DNA of 12,637 nucleotides from Nitrospiria bacterium (GTDB lineage: Bacteria > Nitrospirota > CAKKRA01 > 9FT-COMBO-42-15): assembly GCA_919903585.1 (NCBI GenBank), contig CAKKST010000264.1:1-12637 (forward strand), read 5' to 3'. The notes below the pieces were generated by a model that saw only the letters and a program-made list of their open reading frames with translations, ran no database searches and had not been told where the DNA came from. The number at the start of each line of letters is the position of its first letter. Position 1 is the first letter of the stretch. This document shows, in pieces, positions 7,192 to 12,637 of the stretch. The position numbers were made by a program, and so were the translations under genes.

Positions 7192-8052
7192 TTAACCAGA
7201 TTTAACTGCCTTTTGATATACCATATCATTTTTAAAATGCCGCAGTGCAAAGGCCGTTGAGATATTTATCAGGGATTCAGAATGCCCCAGAAGGAGATAG
7301 CCAAAATCATTCAGCCTATTGTGAAACATCTCAATTACCTTTTTCTTTACGGGCAGGTCAAAATATATGATTACATTCCTGCAAAAGATTACATCCATTG
7401 TATTAATAAATATTGCCTTGTCTGAATCAAGGAGGTTAAAATACCCAAAATGCACCTTCTCCCTCACCTTGTCAGAAATCTTGTAGCCATTATCATCCTG
7501 ATGAAAATATTTTGATATATATAACGGATCCGTGGCCCTGAAGGAGTGCTTTTGATAAATCCCCCTCCTTGCAGAATGAAGCACCCTCTGGCTAATATCG
7601 CTTGCAAATATCTCAACACCCCATCCATCAAGCATCCCTGATTCAAGCATCAGCATTGAGATTGTATATGCCTCTTCACCTGTTGAGCAGCCTGCGCTCC
7701 ATATCCTTATCTCTTTCTTCCCTTCCTTCGCTTTTTTCTCCTTGATTTCCGGCAGTATCTCATCTAAAAAGGCCTTAAGCTGGGGCATCTCCCTGAAAAA
7801 ATAGCTCTCATGATTGGCGACAACATCAATAAGGCCGGCTAATTCCGCCTCCTTTTCCCTGTCATACTTTAAAAAGAGATAGTAATCCTTAAAATCCTTA
7901 AACTGGCGCGTCTGGACGCTTCGGGTGAGCCTCATCCTGAGTATCTCCTTTGAGCTGTCATCAAACCATATCCCGCTGCTCTTATAAATCAGATCTTTAA
8001 GGAGTTTAAATATCTCATCTGTTAATGGTATCTGATCTTCATTGCTAAACAT
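7192..8052 (-). CDS. cheR: Chemotaxis protein methyltransferase
   Basis: CheR transfers methyl groups from S-adenosylmethionine to receptor glutamates, opposing CheB. The 286-residue protein has the N-terminal helical domain (about 8-75), then NHESYFFRE (80-88), a variant of the family's usual NETYFFR. The SAM-binding motif IWSAGCSTGEEAYTI spans 117-131, ASDIS is at 150-154, and FCRNVIIYFD at 223-232. No C-terminal TPR or other extension is present. ATG at 8052 has only a weak upstream AAGGG. The gene follows the HEAT-repeat gene after a 52-base gap that contains a palindrome. The visible MCP C-terminus ends in SRFKV with no NWETF-like pentapeptide, so CheR probably binds the receptor without that tether. 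Confidence 0.96.
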   Translation of the reverse strand: MFSNEDQIPLTDEIFKLLKDLIYKSSGIWFDDSSKEILRMRLTRSVQTRQFKDFKDYYLFLKYDREKEAELAGLIDVVANHESYFFREMPQLKAFLDEILPEIKEKKAKEGKKEIRIWSAGCSTGEEAYTISMLMLESGMLDGWGVEIFASDISQRVLHSARRGIYQKHSFRATDPLYISKYFHQDDNGYKISDKVREKVHFGYFNLLDSDKAIFINTMDVIFCRNVIIYFDLPVKKKVIEMFHNRLNDFGYLLLGHSESLINISTAFALRHFKNDMVYQKAVKSG

Positions 8053-8084
8053 CTAAGCATTAGCACCCTTCATACCCATCTGCC

Positions 8085-8104
8085 CCTGTCTGCCGACAGG
8101 CAGG
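8085..8104. repeat. Small palindrome abutting the HEAT gene stop codon
   Basis: CCTGTC (8085-8090) pairs with GACAGG (8095-8100) around TGCC, followed by CAGG. The element lies directly next to the HEAT gene stop (8105-8107), in the gap before cheR. No T-run follows on the minus strand, so it is not a clear terminator. Confidence 0.55.
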
Positions 8105-10006
8105 TTAAAATTTCCCCAACACCTCTTTTGCATATTCCCTGACAGCAGGGTCGTTTTCTGTCCGCACTAAATCCTTCAATGCCTCTTTCCCGCCTTCAAC
8201 CCTTAGCTGGCCCAGTGTCTTAATAGCAGCAAGCCTTACATCAGCATCCTTATCATTTAACATACTGATTATCCTGCCTCCTATTTTTTTATCACCGAGC
8301 CTCTCCATCGCCTCTATGGCAGCAATCCTTGCAGCGCCAACCTTGTCATCAAGCATCTCAGTTATTGCCTGAACCGCATCCCTTCCGCCTATCTCCCCTA
8401 TCCCTTTTATAACAGAGACCCTGATCCATATATCATTATCCTTTAATAAAGAGGTCAGGGGCTGGAGAAACTTTTTATTCTTCTTTTTAATCAGCGCAGA
8501 TACCGCTGCTAAGCGGACCATCTTGTCTTCATCAGTAAGGGCAATCATCAATCCCCCTTCTGTAGCAGGGTCATTAATAGAACCGAGGGCGTCCACTGCA
8601 CACTGCCTTACATACGGGCTCTCATCCTTTAACATGAATAATAGATTACTGATTGTCTCCTTTGCCTTCAGCCTGTCAAGTATCTTTACTACATTTCCCC
8701 TTATATTCTCATCCTCATTCGCAAGCATCTTTAAAAAATGAGGGATTAAGGTTTTATCATTTATCCTGCCCAGCGCCTCAATTGCAGCCTCCTGAACATT
8801 AGGGTATTCATCGCTTAAAAGGTCAATCAAGGACTTTGCGGCCGCTGAATCGCCGATCCTGCCGAGGGCAGTTGCGCTGGTCTGCCTTACATGCCCGTTT
8901 TCATCCCCAAGAAGTAATATAAGGGCGCTCACTGATTTCTTATCGCCAATCTCGCCTAAAATACGGGCAGCCCCCTCCCTTACAATCTCGTTTCCATCGG
9001 AAAGCTTTTCAATCGCAATATCCTCAGCATCCCTGCCAATATCAATTAGCGCACTTATAATTCTGCCGCTTTCCTCAGAATCAAGGGATTTGAACAGGGG
9101 TCTAACTGCATGCATGTCTCCTGACCAGCCAAGTAAGATAATTGCAGCAGCCCTCACCCTCGCATTAAAATCGTCCAGAGCATCTATAAGATATGTAATA
9201 ATATCCTTATTCAGGGCAGCCCGGGTTTTGAATACGATCTTTTCCCTCAGTTGTTTTTCATTATTCCTTTCATAAATCCCAGCAACAGCACATAACGCTG
9301 ATTTTCTTAACCGCATATCCTTAAAGGCTGCAATGAGTGCGTCCAGTGATTTTATGTCGCCAATTGTGCCGAGTGCGTCTATCACAGCCTTTTCAATACC
9401 GCTTTTATTTATAAGCGGTATCAGTACATCAACTATACTGGCATCCCCAATCCCCTCCAGCGCCTTTATAACCCCATAAGAGAGGAGCTTATCATTACGG
9501 TTAAGTATGTTAACTAAGGGTTTCAATGCGCTCGCATCTTTTAACTTGCCGAGCGCCTCAACAGATGCAAGGCATACATTCTCATCAGCATCGGATAAAC
9601 CTTTTATGAGCGCCTTGACAGCCTTCTTATCGCCAATATCACCAAGGATGTCAGTAATAAATTTCCTCACATCCCTGTCAGTATCCTTCAGGGCCTCTGC
9701 CAAAAAAGGAACCGCTGACTCTCCAAGCTTCGTCAATACCTCTACAGAGGCATTGCGCAAACCTGCATTGTCCTCTGATCTCAATAATGAAATCAGACCC
9801 TTAAAGATTTTGTCATTATGTTCAAGATTCAAAACAGCAGAGACGGCAGTCTTTCTAACGCGCCAGTCCTCATCACCGAGTGCGGAAAGTAGAGGGTCAA
9901 TGCATTGATCATTGTGAAACTCGCCGAGCCTCTCAACTGCCTGCCTTCTTACTTCAACATCACTTGAGGATAAATCCTTAATATATTTTTTTATTTCATT
10001 ATTCAT
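8105..10006 (-). CDS. HEAT-repeat (PBS-lyase-type) scaffold protein of the chemosensory operon
   Basis: The 633-residue protein is built almost wholly of about 20 HEAT-like repeats of roughly 31 residues. The repeat consensus is close to LxDexxxVRxxAxxALGxIGDxxAxxxLxxxL; clear examples are ENGHVRQTSATALGRIGD and DADVRLAAIKTLGQL. No signal peptide, membrane segment or catalytic domain is seen, so it is likely a cytoplasmic right-handed helical solenoid that binds protein partners. Such repeats also occur in phycobilin lyases, but nothing here points to pigment work. Its position between CheW/response-regulator genes and cheR-cheB makes a chemosensory scaffold or modulator likely, which is inference. 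From memory, a HEAT-like protein also accompanies the Myxococcus Che7 cluster. ATG at 10006 lacks a clear ribosome-binding site. Fold call is firm; role is unknown. Confidence 0.92.
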   Translation of the reverse strand: MNNEIKKYIKDLSSSDVEVRRQAVERLGEFHNDQCIDPLLSALGDEDWRVRKTAVSAVLNLEHNDKIFKGLISLLRSEDNAGLRNASVEVLTKLGESAVPFLAEALKDTDRDVRKFITDILGDIGDKKAVKALIKGLSDADENVCLASVEALGKLKDASALKPLVNILNRNDKLLSYGVIKALEGIGDASIVDVLIPLINKSGIEKAVIDALGTIGDIKSLDALIAAFKDMRLRKSALCAVAGIYERNNEKQLREKIVFKTRAALNKDIITYLIDALDDFNARVRAAAIILLGWSGDMHAVRPLFKSLDSEESGRIISALIDIGRDAEDIAIEKLSDGNEIVREGAARILGEIGDKKSVSALILLLGDENGHVRQTSATALGRIGDSAAAKSLIDLLSDEYPNVQEAAIEALGRINDKTLIPHFLKMLANEDENIRGNVVKILDRLKAKETISNLLFMLKDESPYVRQCAVDALGSINDPATEGGLMIALTDEDKMVRLAAVSALIKKKNKKFLQPLTSLLKDNDIWIRVSVIKGIGEIGGRDAVQAITEMLDDKVGAARIAAIEAMERLGDKKIGGRIISMLNDKDADVRLAAIKTLGQLRVEGGKEALKDLVRTENDPAVREYAKEVLGKF

Positions 10007-10014
10007 ATCTATTT

Positions 10015-10042
10015 AATATAAACTCAAAAAATATGTTAACAA
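10015..10042 (-). promoter_or_regulatory. Possible promoter just upstream of the HEAT-repeat gene
   Basis: On the minus strand TTGTTA (10042-10037) and TATATT (10020-10015) are 16 bases apart. A transcript start would fall almost at the ATG at 10006, giving a leaderless or nearly leaderless message, in line with the missing ribosome-binding site. The region is AT-rich, so a chance match is possible. Confidence 0.25.
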
Positions 10043-10050
10043 AACAATTT

Positions 10051-10186
10051 TAAAATCCCCCTTAATCCCCCTTTTACAAAGGGGGAAACTTTCCCCTCTA
10101 TTAAGAGGGGATAAAGGGGTGTGTTCCCCTCTTACCCCTCTGTGTCCCCCCTTGCTAAGGGGGGAATTAAAGAGGGGTTAGAGCCT
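10051..10186. repeat. Cluster of CCCCCTT/AAGGGGG palindromic repeats between the zinc-ribbon regulator and HEAT genes
   Basis: Three hairpins follow one another in the 266-base gap. The first pairs TCCCCCTTT (10066-10074) with AAAGGGGGA (10078-10086). The second pairs CCCCTCT (10093-10099) with AGAGGGG (10104-10110). The third is nested: CCCCCCTT (10146-10153) pairs with AAGGGGGG (10157-10164), enclosed by CCCCTCT (10135-10141) pairing with AGAGGGG (10171-10177). The third matches the element inside the response-regulator gene at 10575-10607 closely: a 19-base core with one difference, then an identical AGAGGGGTTA. No open frame of note lies in this gap. Confidence 0.85.
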
Positions 10187-10211
10187 GCCCCTGCATGCCC
10201 GCCCTCGAATG

Positions 10212-10253
10212 GTTCTATCGGGGGTATTAAGCAGGGGGGAGATTTTATAGAAC
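10212..10253. repeat. Short inverted-repeat element containing dispersed repeat copy 2
   Basis: GTTCTAT (10212-10218) and ATAGAAC (10247-10253) are exact 7-base inverted repeats enclosing 28 bases, including a G-rich stretch. The left 22 bases match the sequence at 6058-6079 with two gaps and one mismatch. The element sits 20 bases after the stop of the zinc-ribbon regulator. It may be a small mobile or regulatory element; no target duplication is obvious. Confidence 0.45.
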
Positions 10254-10272
10254 ATTATTTAATTCTTTTGTA

Positions 10273-11391
10273 CTAATTAAGACCCAAAGACCTTCTTTTA
10301 TTTTTAATAAACTCCTCTAACATCTCGTCATAGTAATTGGCAGCAAATATAATATCCTGTGATACACGCTTTTCATAAAGCTTCCTGCCCTCCTCTATCT
10401 CTGCCTTTAGCATCTCATAAAAATTATTTTTTTTAATCCCCTCCTCAACCGCCTTCTGATTATAAAGTGAGATATCTGATATGATAATCCTTGCAAACCT
10501 CTTTGCCTTTTCATGCTCAAGGGATAAAGGCGCCTCTTTCTTCTCAACCTCTAAAACCCTCTCTTCTTCATAATCCCCCCTTACTAAGGGGGGAGACAGA
10601 GGGGTTAAAGGGGGGTGAGACGGGATTATAGGAGGCAATTCGTCATTCTTAAGGCCGTCCACATCATCTGCAGTCAGCCTGTTTTTTTCAGAATAATCAT
10701 AACCCTCTTTCAGGGTGCGCAGAGATTTGGCCTCAGCAGCCTCATGATGTTCAGGATGGATCATCCCGGGAAACCTGTCTTCTAATAACCCGTTAATCTT
10801 TGTTATAAGGCTGTCTCTGATATGATGTTTTTCAATATAATCATCAGCGCCGAAAAGGGAGATTGGCTCCCTTTTGTATCTTGTCTTATCATAGATTGAG
10901 GCGACTAAAATGACTATTGTGTCTTTTAATTTCTCGCTGTTTCTAATTATCTCACTGATCTCAAAACCAAAGATATGCGGCAGACCAACATCTAATATCG
11001 CAACTGCCGGCCTCTCTGCCTCTATCAAAGAGAGGACCGTCCTTCCATCAGGCGCATTTATAATCTCAAAGCCATTTTCAGTTAATACATCATTTATGAT
11101 CTTAACCGCCGCATCGCCATCCATAGCTACAAGGACCTTATTAAGATTTATCTTTTTTAATTCCCCCCTTACCTCCCCTTTCTCCCCTCCTTGGCAAGGA
11201 GGGGATGGGGGAGGTAAGGGGGGGAGAGGGGGGAATACAGGCGCCTGTTTTGGCGCCTCTGTCTTTTTAACCCCTCTTTTTATTGCAAACATTGCATAGC
11301 AGTGTGAGCATTTAACCTTTACCTCGCCTGTTGAAAGCTGCGCCTCGTCAACATCAATCCGCTCACCGCATTTTGGACATTTGATAACCAT
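10273..11391 (-). CDS. Zinc-ribbon (MJ0042-type) response regulator with conserved C-terminal domain and repeat-encoded linkers
   Basis: The 372-residue protein starts with an MJ0042-type zinc ribbon: CPKC (Cys5, Cys8) and CSHC (Cys28, Cys31) in MVIKCPKCGERIDVDEAQL. A receiver domain follows (about 84-205), with phosphoacceptor Asp134 in ILDVGLPHIFGFE and Lys188 in IEKHH. The last 75 residues, from EKAKRFARIIISDI to IKNKRRSLGLN, form a charged helical domain without a known role. Two Pro-rich linkers (residues 53-77 and 259-273) are encoded by palindromic DNA repeats of the kind found between genes here; both lie between domains and keep the frame. No DNA-binding output domain is evident apart from the zinc ribbon. 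ATG at 11391 has GGAGG about 13 bases upstream, 21 bases after cheW. It is likely a phosphorylation target of the operon's CheA-type kinase, which is inference. Confidence 0.9.
   Translation of the reverse strand: MVIKCPKCGERIDVDEAQLSTGEVKVKCSHCYAMFAIKRGVKKTEAPKQAPVFPPLPPLPPPSPPCQGGEKGEVRGELKKINLNKVLVAMDGDAAVKIINDVLTENGFEIINAPDGRTVLSLIEAERPAVAILDVGLPHIFGFEISEIIRNSEKLKDTIVILVASIYDKTRYKREPISLFGADDYIEKHHIRDSLITKINGLLEDRFPGMIHPEHHEAAEAKSLRTLKEGYDYSEKNRLTADDVDGLKNDELPPIIPSHPPLTPLSPPLVRGDYEEERVLEVEKKEAPLSLEHEKAKRFARIIISDISLYNQKAVEEGIKKNNFYEMLKAEIEEGRKLYEKRVSQDIIFAANYYDEMLEEFIKNKRRSLGLN
10573..10612. repeat. Palindromic repeat inside the zinc-ribbon regulator coding sequence (copy encoding linker 2)
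   Basis: CCCCCCTT (10575-10582) pairs perfectly with AAGGGGGG (10586-10593) around ACT, followed by AGAGGGGTTA at 10598-10607. The core differs by one base from the intergenic copy at 10146-10164, and the downstream ten bases are identical. Read in the gene's frame it encodes HPPLTPLSPPLVRGD, residues 259-273. Confidence 0.88.
11161..11225. repeat. Long palindromic repeat inside the zinc-ribbon regulator coding sequence (copy encoding linker 1)
   Basis: An outer stem of 16 perfect pairs joins 11163-11178 to 11208-11223. It encloses an inner 9-bp stem, CCCCTCCTT (11184-11192) with AAGGAGGGG (11196-11204), around GGC. Together they make a near-perfect hairpin of about 61 bases within the open reading frame. 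It encodes the Pro-rich then Gly/Lys/Glu-rich residues from about 57 to 77, including PPSPPCQGGEKGEVRGE; the Pro-rich stretch itself begins at residue 53. Confidence 0.88.
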
Positions 11392-11412
11392 TATAAATTA
11401 ATTTCCTCCATA

Positions 11413-11895
11413 TCATAGCGATTCCTTCAGGCTTATCCTTTCAGATGCTGTGAGAATTGTGTCCAGATCTATCAAAAGAATGAGCCTGTCATCCAATTTT
11501 CCAACCCCTTTTATAAACTGTGAACTTATACCCTTTACAATCTCGGGGGGCGGGCTGATATTTTTTTTGTCTAAAGAGATGACATCTGTAACTGAATCAA
11601 CAATCAGGCCTATTATCTTTCTGCTAAGCCTTGTTACTATCACCCGCTCCTTGGCAGATTCTGCGCCTGCAGCCTTCACGCCGAATCGCTTTCTGAGATC
11701 AACAATAGGGATAATGCCTCCCCTGAGATTAATAACACCCTCAATAAATCTCGGGGCCTTTGGTATAACAGTAATCTTTATTGGCTTTATGATCTCTTTA
11801 ATCTGCATTATATCAAGGGCAAACTCCACATTGCCGATTGCAAAAACTGCAACCTTAATATGCTGCCCAGCAATTTCTTTGCTCACATCTGCCAT
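11413..11895 (-). CDS. cheW: CheW chemotaxis coupling protein
   Basis: CheW links the receptor signalling tip to the histidine kinase CheA in the chemosensory array. The 160-residue chain is a single CheW/SH3-like domain with the characteristic VINLRGGIIPIVDLRKRFG (about 54-72). Arg58 in NLRG corresponds to the conserved receptor/kinase-interface Arg. Further hallmarks are RVIVTRLSRKIIGLIVDSVTDV and the closing LILLIDLDTIL. There is no extra domain. ATG at 11895 has GGAG five bases upstream and lies 15 bases after the MCP stop, so mcp and cheW form one operon. It is slightly longer than average because of a short C-terminal tail. Confidence 0.96.
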   Translation of the reverse strand: MADVSKEIAGQHIKVAVFAIGNVEFALDIMQIKEIIKPIKITVIPKAPRFIEGVINLRGGIIPIVDLRKRFGVKAAGAESAKERVIVTRLSRKIIGLIVDSVTDVISLDKKNISPPPEIVKGISSQFIKGVGKLDDRLILLIDLDTILTASERISLKESL

Positions 11896-11910
11896 AATAT
11901 CTCCAAGATA

Positions 11911-12637
11911 TTACACTTTAAATCTGCTTACCTCATTCTTAAGCGCCTCGGCATCACCAAGTAAAGTAACCACCGCCGAGCTCATTTCTGCTGATAAATC
12001 AGTGTTATGCCTTGTAATACTGCTGATCTTTCCAATCGCTGATACAATCAGGTCGCTCGTTGTCTTCTGCTCCTTTGCTGTTTTTGAGACCTCGTGCACC
12101 TTATTAAGCAGCATCTCCACAGCGCTATTTATCTGCTTTGTGCCTTTTGCCTGCTCAACAGTGGCCTGTTTAACCTGAACGGCTGTAAGCTTCATCCTTT
12201 CAACAGCGCCTACTATCTGGCCTGCCCCCTTCTTTTGTTCTTGAGTTGAACCTGATATCTCTCTCAGATTTTTGCTTATTCTATGCACCGCCTCATCCAC
12301 CCTTTTTATTCCTACAGCCTGCTCCTTGGTCGTCTTTTCTATTTCTATTGACATATGAAATGATTTCTCTGAACTCTCAACAATCTTATTCAGGGCGCTG
12401 TATGCATCTTTTGAGAGCCTTCCTCCTTCTTCAACGGTCTCTGTTACCTTTTTCATGGATAGAATGGCGTTTTTTGTTCCATTCTGTATTAAATCTATTA
12501 TCTGGGCGATCTCTTTGGTTGAAAGAACAGTCCTCTCTGCTAAGTCCTTTATCTCATCCGCAACAACAGCAAATCCCTTTCCATGCTCGCCTGCCTGTGC
12601 TGCAATAATAGCGGCATTTAATGCCAGCAGATTCGTC
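11911..12637 (-). CDS. Methyl-accepting chemotaxis protein, C-terminal signalling domain (5' end beyond window)
   Basis: The reading frame is open to the right edge, so only the C-terminal 241 residues are seen. They contain the cytoplasmic signalling hairpin, beginning TNLLALNAAIIAAQAGEHGK and continuing GFAVVADEIKDLAERT, which binds CheW and CheA at the tip. The returning helix follows, rich in Glu/Gln/Lys heptads and likely methylation sites (QAVGIKRVDEAV, STQEQKKGAGQI, EQAKGTKQI). The chain ends SRFKV without a CheR-tethering pentapeptide. At the tip the usual NAAIEAARAGE is NAAIIAAQAGE: Ile replaces the conserved Glu (12604-12606) and Gln the conserved Arg (12595-12597). The Met at 12456 is internal and not the start. 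Sensor domain and membrane topology are outside the window. Confidence 0.96.
   Translation of the reverse strand, partial: TNLLALNAAIIAAQAGEHGKGFAVVADEIKDLAERTVLSTKEIAQIIDLIQNGTKNAILSMKKVTETVEEGGRLSKDAYSALNKIVESSEKSFHMSIEIEKTTKEQAVGIKRVDEAVHRISKNLREISGSTQEQKKGAGQIVGAVERMKLTAVQVKQATVEQAKGTKQINSAVEMLLNKVHEVSKTAKEQKTTSDLIVSAIGKISSITRHNTDLSAEMSSAVVTLLGDAEALKNEVSRFKV

Noticed and set aside
7170..7250. N-terminal extension of CheB starting within cheR
   Set aside because: The extra 27 residues have no family counterpart and the GGAGG site points to TTG at 7169.
6550..7260. Plus-strand open frame of 236 codons
   Set aside because: It lies opposite cheB, whose domains and catalytic residues are unambiguous; the plus-strand translation has no recognisable motif or ribosome-binding site.
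11450..12178. Plus-strand open frame of 242 codons
   Set aside because: It is antisense across the cheW and MCP genes; the hydrophobic look is the expected mirror of those codons.

Overview
The window carries eleven complete or partial protein genes and two short runs of repeats. Every gene lies on the minus strand, so transcription runs from high to low coordinates. No gene-free stretch exceeds 300 bases; the longest is 10007-10272 (266 bases). No tRNA, rRNA, CRISPR array or transposase gene was recognised. Moderate GC, many ATA/AGG codons, GTG/TTG starts, a Bacillus-type iron-sulfur PurF, a small PurL, and a chemosensory operon with HEAT-repeat and zinc-ribbon response-regulator proteins fit a deep-branching Gram-negative bacterium of the Nitrospirota/Desulfobacterota (former Deltaproteobacteria) sort. 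That placement is an inference.

The right half (12637 down to 4721) is a chemosensory operon. It starts with the C-terminal signalling part of a methyl-accepting chemotaxis protein (MCP, cut by the window edge). CheW follows, then a zinc-ribbon response regulator, a 633-residue HEAT-repeat protein, the methyltransferase CheR, the methylesterase CheB, a coiled-coil/GAF protein and a stand-alone CheY-like receiver. CheA is not in view and may lie beyond the right edge. The parts suffice for receptor coupling, adaptation and several phosphate-accepting outputs. No flagellar or pilus gene is visible, so the output is unknown.

The left half (4641 down to 134) is a purine biosynthesis block, purQ-purL-purF: the FGAM synthase amidotransferase and synthetase subunits, then amidophosphoribosyltransferase. 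A small PurL normally needs PurS, and no purS is present here. A 5' fragment of an unidentified gene follows purF at the left edge.

The most unusual structure is a set of GC-rich palindromic repeats. Four hairpin units sit between purQ and purL, and several more sit between the zinc-ribbon regulator and the HEAT gene. Two related elements lie inside the reading frame of the zinc-ribbon regulator, where they encode Pro-rich linker segments without breaking the frame. A different palindrome lies in the leader between cheB and the GAF gene, just downstream of a good sigma70-like promoter whose -35 box falls inside another short dispersed repeat.

Several starts were revised from the longest reading frame using ribosome-binding sites and family N-termini: purF (TTG at 1564), purQ (ATG at 4641) and cheB (TTG at 7169).
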